Origin: Streptomyces lydicus
GTDB lineage: Bacteria; Actinomycetota; Actinomycetes; Streptomycetales; Streptomycetaceae
Direction: 5' to 3'
Length of the DNA: 64,000 nucleotides
Assembly: GCF_004125265.1 (NCBI RefSeq)
Contig: NZ_RDTE01000003.1
Coordinates: 6,572,001-6,636,000, forward strand
Below, in pieces: positions 1-11,304 of this stretch. Below the pieces are notes generated by a model. It saw only the letters and a list, made by a program, of their open reading frames with translations, was not told where the DNA came from and made no database searches. Position numbers and translations under genes: made by a program. Position 1 is the stretch's first letter, and the number at the start of each line of letters is the position of its first letter.

Positions 1-99
1 GTAGCTGGACTTGTACCAGGAGAGGGCGACTTCCACGCAGTCATCGCCCGAGTCGCCGCTGTAGCTGCTCTTGAACCAGGCCAGTTCGGTGGTGTTCAT
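1..99 (-). CDS. DUF397 domain protein, C-terminus cut by window edge
   Basis: The 33 visible residues start MNTTELAWFKSSYSG and continue with GDDCVEVA, the usual N-terminal pattern of DUF397 proteins (W-x-KSSYSG...CVEVA). The remaining C-terminal part lies beyond position 1. Its ATG overlaps the TGA of the upstream XRE/DUF5753 gene (ATGA), so the pair is probably translationally coupled. Such regulator/DUF397 pairs are very common in Streptomyces, and some resemble the WhiJ/BldB developmental systems. The exact role here is unknown. Confidence 0.85.
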   Translation of the reverse strand, partial: MNTTELAWFKSSYSGDSGDDCVEVALSWYKSSY

Positions 100-929
100 A
101 GCGCTCCTCGCATCTGCGTCAGCAGGCTCCGGGAATCCTCCGGTGTGAGGGCCTGCGAACGCAGTTTCGCATAGCGCATATGCAGTGTGCTGATGGTCTT
201 CGCGTCAGAAATGAGGAGGCCGCTCTCCTGTCCCTCGGAGTAGGCGTACCACCGATTGCTCGGCGTCTCCAGAAGTCGCATGGGTCCGTTCATCCCGGCG
301 TGAACTCCCCTGGCCAGCGGCATGACTTGGAGCTCAACATTCCGAAGGCGCTGGGAGGTCTCCAGTACATGGTCAAGAAGCTCCCGGGCCACGTCCGCGC
401 CGCCGGTCCGACGCAGGAACACATGCTCGTCGACGATAAAACTGAACGCCGTGTTCGGCCGGTCCCGCAGCAGCTTCTGCCGGTCCAGCCGGGCGGTCAC
501 CTTCGTCTCGGTCTCCTCGTCGGTCAGCAGCGGAATGCGGTGCTCGAACAGCTCGCGCGCGTACGCCTCGGTCTGCAACAGGCCCGGCATCAAACGGCAT
601 TCGTACGTGTACAGGCTGATCGCCTGCTCCTCCAGCCGGGCCCACTGCCGGAACCACGCGGCTAATCCCGGCTGCCGGGCCAGCTGCGTCGCCATCGCCC
701 GCAGCACCCCGAAGGCGTCCAGCACCCGCTCGGCCCGCTCGATGAACTCCGGTGGCGGGAGCCTGCGCCCCTGCTCGATCGAGGCGATGGTCCCGGCTGA
801 GAATCCCACCCGCCGCGCCAGTCCCTCCTGCGTCAGTTTCGCTCGCTTCCGGAACGCCTTGACCACGGCCCCGAAGGCCCTGAGGCTGTCGGTGGTTTCG
901 GGCTCGCTGTTGCCCGTTTTGCCGGCCAT
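96..929 (-). CDS. XRE-family HTH regulator with DUF5753
   Basis: The predicted protein has 277 residues. The N-terminal third is an XRE helix-turn-helix (LRAFGAVVKAFRKRAKLTQ, then LARRVGFSAGTIASIEQGRR). The rest, including LEEQAISLYTYECRLMPGL and LLQTEAYARELF, is the DUF5753 region typical of Streptomyces DUF397-partnered regulators. I chose ATG 929 rather than the in-frame GTG at 938 because GGGAGG lies 8 nt upstream of the ATG, while the GTG overlaps that Shine-Dalgarno. The gene is the upstream member of a coupled pair with the DUF397 gene. It probably binds DNA with its partner modulating it; the target is not visible. Confidence 0.88.
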   Translation of the reverse strand: MAGKTGNSEPETTDSLRAFGAVVKAFRKRAKLTQEGLARRVGFSAGTIASIEQGRRLPPPEFIERAERVLDAFGVLRAMATQLARQPGLAAWFRQWARLEEQAISLYTYECRLMPGLLQTEAYARELFEHRIPLLTDEETETKVTARLDRQKLLRDRPNTAFSFIVDEHVFLRRTGGADVARELLDHVLETSQRLRNVELQVMPLARGVHAGMNGPMRLLETPSNRWYAYSEGQESGLLISDAKTISTLHMRYAKLRSQALTPEDSRSLLTQMRGAL

Positions 930-1097
930 ACCGGCCACCTCCCCTGCGTCTGTCGTGCCCCACGCACAACACGTCCATGGTTACGGTCCGTTATCGTCGC
1001 TGTCTACCCTTTGCACTCGTACGCTGACGCTGCGTACGAGCTCCGTAGGGGCGGAAACCCTGGCCATGGCTGCCATGGGGGCGTCACCGTAGGGCGC

Positions 1098-1580
1098 ATG
1101 CCAGCCCAGTCAGCCTTCCGGGCCACCCAAGCCCCGGTTACCGTACGTGTGTTCACCATGCGCTTCAGTGCGACCCGCCTCGGTGCCCGTCTTGCCCGTC
1201 GCCTCGCCGTGCACCGGCTCGATCAGTGGGGCTTCCCCTACGACAGCGAGCTGTCCGATACGGCCGCCGCGGTCGTCGCCGAACTCGCCGCGAACGCCGT
1301 GACGCACGGCCGGGTCCCCGGCCGCGACTTCGAGCTCCGCCTCGCGACCCTGTCCTGCCCTCACCCCGGCGCCGCCGCCGCACGCCCCGCCACCCTGCGC
1401 ATCGAAGTCGCCGACACCCGCACGGAGAAACGCCCGCCGTCCCCCGACGCGCTCACGCTCCCGCCCCCGGACTGCGAAACGGGTCGAGGCCTCCCACTGG
1501 TGGCGGCGCTCGCTGACCGCTGGGAGGTCGTCGACCGGGTCCCGGTGGGCAAGGTGGTCCGCGCCGAACTGGATCTGTAG
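1098..1580 (+). CDS. ATP-binding protein, HATPase_c (anti-sigma-like kinase fold)
   Basis: A protein of about 160 residues with the Streptomyces HATPase_c2 layout: N-box ELAANAVTH, G1-like IEVADTRTEK, and G2-like GRGLPLVAALADRWEV. This fold is shared with SpoIIAB/RsbW anti-sigma kinases, and Streptomyces encode dozens of short stand-alone copies. The reading frame stays open upstream to 1011. I prefer ATG 1098 because conservation appears to begin at VTVRVFTMRFSATRLGARLARRLA. The gene is divergent from the XRE/DUF5753 gene. No adjacent sigma or STAS anti-anti-sigma partner is visible, so the target is unknown. Confidence 0.8.
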   Translation: MPAQSAFRATQAPVTVRVFTMRFSATRLGARLARRLAVHRLDQWGFPYDSELSDTAAAVVAELAANAVTHGRVPGRDFELRLATLSCPHPGAAAARPATLRIEVADTRTEKRPPSPDALTLPPPDCETGRGLPLVAALADRWEVVDRVPVGKVVRAELDL

Positions 1581-1706
1581 CGCCGCCCGGCTGTGTATGG
1601 ACCCTGGGTCTGTCCTGCCTCCGTCCGAAGGGTGACCCGTGCTTGACGGACCGTCAAGCGACTGCTGGGCTGGCTGTTTCCAGTCAGCCAGTCGGAGGTT
1701 GCCCAG

Positions 1707-4367
1707 GTGTCCAGGTCGGATCTTCGCGCGTTATTCCGGTCGAATGATCGTGAGCTGAAAGCCGTTGACTACTTCGCCGACCGACGTGACGAGTGGGCCA
1801 CGGTGGTGGAGAGCCTCGTACGCCATACCCGACGGGTGCACGAGGCCGCGTTCGATGTCGAGGATCTGGAAACCCCGCGTCGCAACGTGCTCGTCTTCTA
1901 CGGGGTCGGCGGTATCGGCAAGTCCACGCTGTCGCGTGGCGTCGTCGAGCACCTGGTGGACAGCGAAGCGCGTGGGGCCGACTGGCCTCCGCTGGACCCC
2001 CGGGTGAGGCGGGTGGTCCCCGTACGCATCGACTTGTCGCGTGATTCCGGCAGTGACTTCGAGTCCTTGATGCTTGCCCTGCGGCTCGCGGTGGTCGAGC
2101 TGGGGGAGCCGATGCCGGCTTTCGACCTTGCGTTCCAGCGCTACTGGGAGCGCAATCATCCCGGAGAGCCGCTTGAAGAGTATCTGCGGCGCCGCACGTG
2201 GTTCAGCCGGTTCCCGGGATCGCGGTCGTTGTCCGGGCAGATGCAGTCGGTGCTGTCGGACGTCGCAGAGGCGGCGTCCTTGCCCGGCACGGCGGGCGCG
2301 CTCGTCGGAAAGGGGCTTCGTTCGCTTGTCCGCGCCTTGCGGGACCGGCGTCACCAGGTCCGCTCGCTCGCCGAGTGCCGCCGTTTGGCCGACCTGCTCG
2401 AAGCTGAACCGGACGTGGAAGCACTCAGCTACTACTCGCACCTGCTCGCCTGGGACCTCAGCCGGGTCTCCGCCAAGCGCCGGGCAACGCTTGTCGTCCT
2501 GCTGGACACCTTCGAGGATGTCGGGGACCGCGTGCACCGCGATCTTGAGCGGCTGATCCAGCGGGTGGCGTGGCTGATGCCGAACGCCCTCTTCATCATC
2601 ACCGGCCGCAACCGTCTGCAGTGGGACGATGCCGAACTGGAGGGGCAGCTGGACTGGGCGGGAGCGGACTTCTGGCCTCTGCTCGTCGGCGGTGCGGTGG
2701 AGGAACCACGCCAGCACACTGTCGGCTACCTCTCTGCGGAGGACTGCGAGAGGTACCTTTGCGAGCGGCTGACCGTCGGCAACCGGCCGCTGATGGATGA
2801 CAGTGCGCGACACCTGATCACTGCCAACTCGCACGGGCTGCCGCTCTACCTGGACCTCGCGGTGATGCGGTTCTTGGACATGTACCGCAAGAACGGACGA
2901 GCCCCGGTGGCGAGCGAGTTCAATCTGGACTTCCCGGCGCTGGTGGCACGGACCTTCCGTGATCTCACACCGAGCGTGCGGCAGGTCCTGAGAGCGGTGA
3001 GCCTGCTCGACTCGTTCTCCATCGAGTTGGCCGCGGCCGGCGCCGGTCTCGATCATGATGCCCCCGCCCTGGAATTGGTCGAGCGCCCCTTCGTGGATCT
3101 GGATCCCGGCGCCCCTTGGCCCTACCGGCTGCACAATCTCGTACGTGATGCCATGCGGGAGGCGGACTCGACGAGTGAGGACCGCTGGAGCCCGGCGGAC
3201 TGGCGGCGGGCCGCGCAACGCTTGGTCGATGCCTTGGAACGTGAGGCGGACGGAGACCGACGGCGTCTGGTCGCCGCCCTGAGGCAGGGACTGACGCTCG
3301 CCCGCGACTACGGGTTGGAGCTCGGATGGCTGCAGGACGCGGCGTTCCGCTACGTCGACGACTTCGTGTGGGAGCCCATCGAACTGCCAGCCCCAGCCGC
3401 GCAAGCGAGCCACAACGCCCGGATCGGAAGTGCGGCGGAGGCCCTGGCCATCGCGTTGTCCGCGATCGCTCGGCGGCAGCGGTGTCACCGGAGCGAAACC
3501 GCTGAGCAATTGCGCGAGGTGCTGGCATCCGGGTGGTTGCCCGAGCCCCTTTTGGAACTGCCGCGCTACTTCCTGGCGGAGTGCGACCGCGATCTCGGGA
3601 ACTTCGCGCCCTCGCTGGAGGGGATGAGACAGGTCGTCGACGCCGGGAGACGGCTTGCCCCCACTGCGGCCCGTGGCCTGGTACACCTCGCGCGCCGCGT
3701 GGGGCAGTTCCCTCAGGTGCGTGCCGCAGCCGAGGCCCTTGGAGCGGAGGGTCGCAGGGACCGGGCCCTCGGCGACCTTTGGTGGACCCAGGGGAATATG
3801 GCGCTCGCCTGCTCCTCGTACGCGGTCAACCGGGACGAGGCGCTGCGGCTCGGCCAGCAGGGCGAGGCCGCGCTGTCACAGGCATGCCTGGCTTTCGCCG
3901 CCGCGTTCCGGGATCGCCCCCGTGCCGGGGAGGAGATCACACGGGCGCAGGACGCTTTGGGCGCGGTGTCGATCCGGTGGGCGGAGCTTCAAACGAAGAT
4001 CGCATCGCTCGTACGGGATGCAGGTGTCAGTACCGACCTGCCGGCCCGCGCCGAGGCAGTCGTCGAGGAGGCGCGTGAGGCGGGACTCACGTCATCTGTC
4101 GCGTACGTGCGCTTCGCGGTCTGTCTCCATGCCGCGGTCCTGGGGGAGTCGGCCCTGCTGGACGAGGCGCGAGAAAGGCTGCACGAGTGCGTGCGGGGCG
4201 AGGAGTTCGCCTATCTGGTCGAACTGTCGTATCTGATGGCGGGTGAAGATCCGCCCGCAGATCTGCCGCGCGCCGAGTGGGTGGACGAGCGAAGCCGAGT
4301 GCGGGCACGCTGGGCCGCGATTGTCGATGATCGGCGCCGTGAGGCTGCCGCACACAGAGGAGACTGA
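1707..4367 (+). CDS. STAND-like P-loop NTPase with helical-repeat C-terminus
   Basis: The predicted protein has 886 residues. A Walker A (GVGGIGKST, residues 66-74) is followed by a Walker B-like strand (ATLVVLLDTFED, about residue 265) and a sensor-like FIITGRNR about 30 residues later, the layout of AAA/STAND signal-transduction NTPases. Residues from about 500 to the end are Ala/Leu/Arg-rich helices with TPR character and no obvious catalytic motif. The GTG start has GGAGG 8 nt upstream. The next gene, an APH-type kinase, begins 5 nt after the stop, so the two are co-transcribed. STAND proteins often act as ligand-triggered switches, some in phage defence; that role is only an inference here. 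No signal peptide or membrane segment was seen. Confidence 0.75.
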   Translation: MSRSDLRALFRSNDRELKAVDYFADRRDEWATVVESLVRHTRRVHEAAFDVEDLETPRRNVLVFYGVGGIGKSTLSRGVVEHLVDSEARGADWPPLDPRVRRVVPVRIDLSRDSGSDFESLMLALRLAVVELGEPMPAFDLAFQRYWERNHPGEPLEEYLRRRTWFSRFPGSRSLSGQMQSVLSDVAEAASLPGTAGALVGKGLRSLVRALRDRRHQVRSLAECRRLADLLEAEPDVEALSYYSHLLAWDLSRVSAKRRATLVVLLDTFEDVGDRVHRDLERLIQRVAWLMPNALFIITGRNRLQWDDAELEGQLDWAGADFWPLLVGGAVEEPRQHTVGYLSAEDCERYLCERLTVGNRPLMDDSARHLITANSHGLPLYLDLAVMRFLDMYRKNGRAPVASEFNLDFPALVARTFRDLTPSVRQVLRAVSLLDSFSIELAAAGAGLDHDAPALELVERPFVDLDPGAPWPYRLHNLVRDAMREADSTSEDRWSPADWRRAAQRLVDALEREADGDRRRLVAALRQGLTLARDYGLELGWLQDAAFRYVDDFVWEPIELPAPAAQASHNARIGSAAEALAIALSAIARRQRCHRSETAEQLREVLASGWLPEPLLELPRYFLAECDRDLGNFAPSLEGMRQVVDAGRRLAPTAARGLVHLARRVGQFPQVRAAAEALGAEGRRDRALGDLWWTQGNMALACSSYAVNRDEALRLGQQGEAALSQACLAFAAAFRDRPRAGEEITRAQDALGAVSIRWAELQTKIASLVRDAGVSTDLPARAEAVVEEAREAGLTSSVAYVRFAVCLHAAVLGESALLDEARERLHECVRGEEFAYLVELSYLMAGEDPPADLPRAEWVDERSRVRARWAAIVDDRRREAAAHRGD

Positions 4368-4372
4368 GCCGG

Positions 4373-5314
4373 GTGGCCACGTACACCAAGCTGGACCAGA
4401 TCGACCTGCCCGCTGTGTCCGAGCGCTACGGACTACAGGACGCACAACTGGAACCGCTCAAGGGCGGTGCAGCGAACTCCAGCTTCCACGTGTCCGGTCC
4501 ATCCGGGGACTTCACGCTGACCATCCTCGACAATCACGACCTCGTCAGCGCCCAGAACCTCGCGACGTACACGCAGGCCGTGTATCGGCTGGGGGTGCCG
4601 ACGACCGAAGTTGTTCCCGCCCTCGACGGAGCTTTGATCACCACTTTCGACGACGGCCGCCCGATCATCCTCAAGAAGTGGATTGAGGGGGACGTGCGCC
4701 AGCCGCTTCCGATTCCGTTGCTGCCCGAAGCAGGGCGCATTCTTGCGCAACTGCATTCCCTGGCACCGGAGTCGGAAGGGCTCGGTGACCTTCCCGTCGG
4801 GACGCGCCGCCTCTCGGCTGAGCAGTTGGATGTCATTCCGCAGTTCGCCGACCGGGAGTTTGCGGAGTGGCTCGCGGCTTGCCTGAGGCGGGTGCGCAGC
4901 GCCGAAGCCGACAGTGAACGTACTCGGAAGGTCGCACACGGGGACCTTTTCGCCGACAACGTGATCGTGCGTGACGACGGGGCGCTGTCCGTGCTGGACT
5001 GGGAAACGGTCTCGCTTGACGATCCCCTGCTGGATCTCGGCATGGCGGCGGTTGGACTGGCAGCGGAGGATGACGTCCTGGTACCCGAACGGCTGCACGC
5101 TCTGGTGACGGGCTATCAGGCTCTTGCGCCCCTGTCGGAGGCAGATACAGCCGCACTGCCCCTGGAAATCGAGCACGCGGCGTGCATCATCGCGTTCCAC
5201 CGCTACTACCGGCACAGCATTCGCTTCCCCGACCCGAGCAGAAGCACCTACCACCTGAAGATGATCAAGTTCGTGGAGTCTGTGGGGGCTGCCGCGCAGT
5301 CCGGTTCCTCGTGA
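4373..5314 (+). CDS. APH/homoserine-kinase-type phosphotransferase
   Basis: The predicted protein has 313 residues and an aminoglycoside-phosphotransferase fold. The Brenner motif is HGDLFADN (H189, D191), followed by LSVLDWETVSLDDPLLDLG, which supplies the metal-binding Asp. The N-lobe has LKGGAANSSFHV as its nucleotide-binding loop. Length and motifs fit the homoserine kinase II/APH superfamily, but the substrate cannot be told from sequence. The GTG start lies 5 nt after the STAND NTPase stop, with the purine-rich GAGGAGACTGA before it, so it is the second gene of that operon. It might phosphorylate a small molecule or a protein linked to the NTPase switch. Confidence 0.78.
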   Translation: MATYTKLDQIDLPAVSERYGLQDAQLEPLKGGAANSSFHVSGPSGDFTLTILDNHDLVSAQNLATYTQAVYRLGVPTTEVVPALDGALITTFDDGRPIILKKWIEGDVRQPLPIPLLPEAGRILAQLHSLAPESEGLGDLPVGTRRLSAEQLDVIPQFADREFAEWLAACLRRVRSAEADSERTRKVAHGDLFADNVIVRDDGALSVLDWETVSLDDPLLDLGMAAVGLAAEDDVLVPERLHALVTGYQALAPLSEADTAALPLEIEHAACIIAFHRYYRHSIRFPDPSRSTYHLKMIKFVESVGAAAQSGSS

Positions 5315-5553
5315 GGACGTGCACTGCGCCCGAGTCCTTCACTGGGCTTGGCCAGCGGGCCAGGTGTGCTGTCCCGGCGAGGCTGTAGGGGAGTTGGCGG
5401 GGAGGTGGCGGCACCGGTCCGGTCGTCCGGGCGCGTGGGCCCGCGGGGCGGGCCTCCGGGCGGCCGGACCGGCTACTGCGGGAACGTAACACCCTTGCAA
5501 TGTCTTGCGTAAGGTCTTGCAGCGTGGAATCGGCGCGGATAGAACCATGACCC

Positions 5554-8235
<2,682 letters not shown>

Positions 8236-8600
8236 CGTCCCACGTTTTTGGCTTTCCCGCCGTGGGGGTTGCTCGTCGTGTTTCGCCCCGCTGCGCGGGT
8301 GCGCCCGCCGTTGCGCCTGCGCCTGGCGGCGGGCGTTGCCGCTGCGCTTTGCCTCGCCCCGTGTTTCGGCCGTCCCGCCGTGGGGGTTCTCGCCGTTGCT
8401 CCCCCACTGCCTGAAGGGCGTGGGAGGTACCCCCAGCGGCGGGCGGTGCCGCTGCGCGGGGCTGTCGGGGTGCGGTGACGGTCCTCCGCGGGTGGGGTGC
8501 CGGACTGCTTCGCTTTACGTCCGGCACCCCACCCGCTCCGGCCCGTCCCCTCCCGTTGAGGGGATAGGAAAAGGCCGGTGGGGGTGGACCTGAGTGGTCC
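8236..8600 (+). repeat. Streptomyces-type intergenic repeat, copy A
   Basis: This G/C-rich non-coding block begins directly after the pulA stop. Its core modules are CCCGCCGTGGGGGTT, then CTCCCCCACTGCCTGAAG, GCTGCGCGGGGCTGT, and CTGCTTCGCTTTACGTC flanked by CCGGCACCCCACC inverted arms. The first module occurs twice inside the copy. Closely related modules recur in opposite orientation at about 8690-8940 and in direct orientation at about 11305-11450. No convincing coding potential was seen. Confidence 0.7.
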
Positions 8601-8689
8601 GGTGCACCTGGTGATCAGACGAAAAACGGGTCACCCTGAATGACCAGTAGAGGCCGCACGGCGACAACCGTGGCCAGCCCCCACCGATC

Positions 8690-8940
8690 TTCACTTACTC
8701 CCCCAACGGGAGGGGACGGGCCGGAGGGGCCTGGTGTGTGGACGTAAAGCGAAGCAGTCCACACACCAGGCCCCGGAGGCCTGTCACCGCACCCACAGCC
8801 CCGCGCAGCGGACCGGCCCGCCGCAGGCGCCACGGCGGGCGCACCGCGCAGCGGGCGAAAAACGGCGAGCAACCCCCACGGCGGGACAGCCGAAAACATG
8901 GGAAGACAGCCAAGCGCAGCGTCACCGCACAGACCAAGAA
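8690..8940 (-). repeat. Intergenic repeat, copy B (inverted relative to copy A)
   Basis: Read on the minus strand this block repeats copy A's modules: CCCGCCGTGGGGGTTGCTCG, GCTGCGCGGGGCTGTG, CTGCTTCGCTTTACGTCC and CCGGCCCGTCCCCTCCCGTT. With copy A it forms a large imperfect inverted repeat of about 250 bp per arm around 8600-8690. It runs up to and slightly into the 3' end of the monooxygenase gene. The centre between the arms shows nothing recognisable. Confidence 0.7.
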
Positions 8941-10088
8941 GCCCGTTCGTTCAGCAAGACCGGATCAAAACCCGCCGTCCGCTTGTAAGAAGCGGCGATC
9001 TCCGCTCGTTCCGTGAGCGGGACGACCTGGTCGATGTCGTCGAAGCCGTCGGGAGCCCGTTCGTGGGCGAGCCGCATGACGACCTCGGGTCCCTGGCTCC
9101 GGTTGGCGAGCTGGAGTGCGGTGGTGGCCGGCCTGCGGATGTCCTCGTAGGCGGCTGCGGAGCCGGTCGTGGCGAGCGAGTGGGCGAGTACCCGGGCGTC
9201 GATGATCGCCTGGGACGCCCCGTTGGACCCGACGGGGTACATGGCATGTGCGGCGTCGCCCAGCAGGACGACATCGTCCCTGGTCCAGCTGGGCAGGGGG
9301 TCGCGGTCCACCATCGGGTACTCGAAGGCCGCCTCGGCTCCCGTGATGATCCCGGGTACGTCGAGCCAGTCGAACTTCCAGTCGGCGAAGTGCTCCACGA
9401 TCGTGGCCGGTTCGGCGGGGCGGTTCCAGTTTCCCCGCTCGGGCGGTTCGTCGCCCAGCGGCCGTTCGGCGATCCAGTTGATCAGTCGGCCGTCCCCGAT
9501 CGGGTAGGCGACGAACTTCTGCGAGCCGTCCCCGGCCATGATCATGGACCGGCCGGTCAGGAACGGCTCGGCGCGGGTCGTGCCCCGCCACAGCACGAGC
9601 CCGTTCCACGGCGGTGCCCCTTCGCCGGGGAAGAGCGCGGCCCGGACGGCCGAGTGGATCCCGTCGGCGCCGACGAGCAGATCGGCATCGTGGCGCAGGC
9701 CGGTGATCCGGCTCCCGGTCCGCACCGCGTGCGCACCGAGGCGTTCGCGGACGGCGTCCAGCAGCAGCATTTGCAGCCTGCCGCGGTGCACCGAGTACTG
9801 CGGCCATCGGTAACCGGCGCCCAGCCCGCGTGGTTCGGACCAGATCGCCTGCCCGTACCGGTTGTAGTAGGCCAACTCGGCCGTGGGGACGGCGATCGCG
9901 GCCAGCCGGTCGGCCAGACCGAGCTCGGTCAGCTCCCTCACCGCGTGCGGAAGGAGGTTGATCCCGACGCCGAGCGGACGGATCACCTGGGCCGCCTCGT
10001 GGACGACCACGTCGTCGAATCCGGCCGCATGCAGGCTGAGCGCGGTGGCGAGCCCGCCGATACCGCCTCCAGCGATGGTGATCCGCAC
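8922..10088 (-). CDS. PhzS-like FAD-dependent monooxygenase
   Basis: The predicted protein has about 388 residues. It shows the flavoprotein aromatic hydroxylase signatures: GGGIGGLATALSLHAAGF (FAD GxGxxG), DLLVGADGIHSAVRAALF (DG motif), and LLGDAAHAMYPVGSNGASQA (GD motif). Segments RPLGVGINLLPHAV, EPRGLGAG...PQYSVHRGRLQMLLL and YPMVDRDPLP resemble the Pseudomonas phenazine monooxygenase PhzS as I recall it, so it probably hydroxylates an aromatic substrate using NAD(P)H and O2. The frame is open to ATG 10124, but that ATG lies inside a perfect palindrome and lacks a Shine-Dalgarno. GTG 10088 has GGAGG 5 nt upstream and is preferred. It is divergent from a MarR gene that probably controls it. 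Confidence 0.85.
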   Translation of the reverse strand: MRITIAGGGIGGLATALSLHAAGFDDVVVHEAAQVIRPLGVGINLLPHAVRELTELGLADRLAAIAVPTAELAYYNRYGQAIWSEPRGLGAGYRWPQYSVHRGRLQMLLLDAVRERLGAHAVRTGSRITGLRHDADLLVGADGIHSAVRAALFPGEGAPPWNGLVLWRGTTRAEPFLTGRSMIMAGDGSQKFVAYPIGDGRLINWIAERPLGDEPPERGNWNRPAEPATIVEHFADWKFDWLDVPGIITGAEAAFEYPMVDRDPLPSWTRDDVVLLGDAAHAMYPVGSNGASQAIIDARVLAHSLATTGSAAAYEDIRRPATTALQLANRSQGPEVVMRLAHERAPDGFDDIDQVVPLTERAEIAASYKRTAGFDPVLLNERASWSVR

Positions 10089-10106
10089 AGCATCCTCCGG
10101 CTCGTT

Positions 10107-10134
10107 GGAGATTGTTACGGCCATAACAATCTCC
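10107..10134. promoter_or_regulatory. Perfect palindrome, candidate MarR operator
   Basis: GGAGATTGTTA, 6-nt spacer CGGCCA, then TAACAATCTCC: 11-bp perfect arms in the divergent gap between the monooxygenase and the MarR gene. It is AT-rich against a G/C-rich background. MarR regulators classically bind such sites and repress a divergent partner. It overlaps the upstream candidate ATG (10124) of the monooxygenase, which argues for translation from GTG 10088 instead. Confidence 0.7.
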
Positions 10135-10166
10135 CGTCGAGGCCGCCATGCGCAAGACTCTGTCCC

Positions 10167-10670
10167 GTGGAACGACCAGATCTCAGCTACGCCGCCTACG
10201 CGCGCGACCGGCTGGCGGGCATGCCGTCACCGGCCGACCCGGAAGCCTTCTCGCTCGCCTACCACCTGCTGCACCTGTCCTACCTGGTCATCGCCGACCT
10301 GGAGAGCCACATCCACCGCCCGCGTGGCTGGACGCTCCCGGGCTTCCGGCTGATGTTCAAGCTGTGGCTGCTGGGCCCCACCCAGCCCGCCAGGCTTGCC
10401 GAGCTCTCGGCGATGTCCCGCTCGTCGGTCACCAACGCCGTCAACACCCTCGAACGGGACGGCCTGGTGGAGCGCCGACGACTCCCCGACGACGGCCGCG
10501 CGATCGCCGTCGGCCTCACCGCCGCGGGCGCGGACGCCGTCCAGGAGGCGTTCGCCGAGCAGTCCCGCCGCGAGCAGCAGTGGTTCGCCCCCCTCGACGC
10601 CGAGGAGCGGGCCACCCTCACCGACCTGGTCACCCGCGTCCTCACCGCACGCCCCGAGGACGCGGCCTGA
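10167..10670 (+). CDS. MarR-family transcriptional regulator
   Basis: The predicted protein has 167 residues with a MarR winged helix: FRLMFKLWLLGPTQPARLAE, then LSAMSRSSVTNAVNTLERDGLVERR as recognition helix and wing start, and LPDDGRAIAVGLTAAG as wing. GTG 10167 begins VERPDLSYAAYARDRLAG. No Shine-Dalgarno precedes it, so the transcript may be leaderless. It is divergent from the PhzS-like monooxygenase with a perfect palindrome between them, so it is probably an autorepressor and repressor of the enzyme gene, relieved by an aromatic ligand. Nothing in the sequence identifies the ligand. Confidence 0.88.
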   Translation: MERPDLSYAAYARDRLAGMPSPADPEAFSLAYHLLHLSYLVIADLESHIHRPRGWTLPGFRLMFKLWLLGPTQPARLAELSAMSRSSVTNAVNTLERDGLVERRRLPDDGRAIAVGLTAAGADAVQEAFAEQSRREQQWFAPLDAEERATLTDLVTRVLTARPEDAA

Positions 10671-10706
10671 GGATGCGCTGCCCACGCCCCCGGGCAGCGG
10701 TTGGTG

Positions 10707-10757
10707 GGCACCTTCACCGTCCCGGCCCGCACGGTGGCGGACTTCCGGCGCGGCTGA
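10707..10757 (+). pseudogene. Relic of a pullulanase 3' end
   Basis: This stretch encodes GTFTVPARTVADFRRG followed by TGA, matching the tail of the pulA protein 2.5 kb upstream (GTFTVPARTVAVFRRS). Synonymous and non-synonymous differences show it is not a fresh copy. Upstream sequence does not continue the match. It lies immediately before the 3' end of the convergent GNAT gene, so the ancestral arrangement may have been a pullulanase gene directly next to that gene. Confidence 0.65.
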
Positions 10758-10765
10758 GGTCCGGC

Positions 10766-11281
10766 TCAGGCCTTCAGCCGCTTTTCGAGGAGGGCGACGG
10801 CATACCGGTTGCCGCCGTTGCCCTCCTTGAAGGGCTGCTCCCCGACGACGGTGTAGCCGGCGCCCTCGTAGTAGGTGCGCAGCCGAGGGTTGGACGCGAG
10901 ACAGTCCAGCCGGGCCCACGCGCGGCCCGCTCCGGCTATCCGCCGCTCGGCGTGCGCCAGCATCGCCCGCCCGGTTCCGGCCGGTGCCCGCTCGCGGTCC
11001 ACCATCAGCCGGTGCACATAGCCCGCCACCGGTGGCTGCGGCCCCCACGCGGGCTCGTCACACCACCACAGTTCGAACCCGCCCACCCGCCGCCCGGCGG
11101 CCTCCGCGAGCCAGACCTCGCCCTCCTTCCGCCGCACCCGGAAGTGCTCCTCGTCCTTGCCGCCGGGCTTCCACTGGTCGATGCCGTTGGCCTGCATCCA
11201 GCGGGCCGCGGCGTCGTACAGCCCGACCAGGCCCGGCAGATCGTCGCCGTCGTCGGCGAGCCGAAAGGTGATCTCGTCCAT
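10766..11281 (-). CDS. GNAT-family N-acetyltransferase
   Basis: The predicted protein has 171 residues and a GNAT fold. HRLMVDRERAPAGTGRAMLAHAERRI forms strand 4 and the acetyl-CoA pyrophosphate-binding loop, with RAPAGTGRAML as the R/Q-x-x-G-x-G/A equivalent. LDCLASNPRLRTYYEGAGYTVVGE is the C-terminal strand and helix. The start ATG 11281 gives MDEITFRLADDGDDLPG; the long upstream open frame is intergenic repeat and is ignored. The acceptor substrate is unknown. Confidence 0.85.
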   Translation of the reverse strand: MDEITFRLADDGDDLPGLVGLYDAAARWMQANGIDQWKPGGKDEEHFRVRRKEGEVWLAEAAGRRVGGFELWWCDEPAWGPQPPVAGYVHRLMVDRERAPAGTGRAMLAHAERRIAGAGRAWARLDCLASNPRLRTYYEGAGYTVVGEQPFKEGNGGNRYAVALLEKRLKA

Positions 11282-11304
11282 GGGGTGATTCTGCCTTTGG
11301 CCGT

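Noticed and set aside
1731-3686. 651-codon open frame on the minus strand opposite the STAND NTPase gene
   Set aside because: It is the antisense shadow of the high-GC coding strand; no motif, and the plus-strand gene has P-loop motifs and a ribosome site.
8898-10167. N-terminal extension of the MarR gene back to 8898
   Set aside because: The extension is antisense to the monooxygenase and lacks protein-like character.
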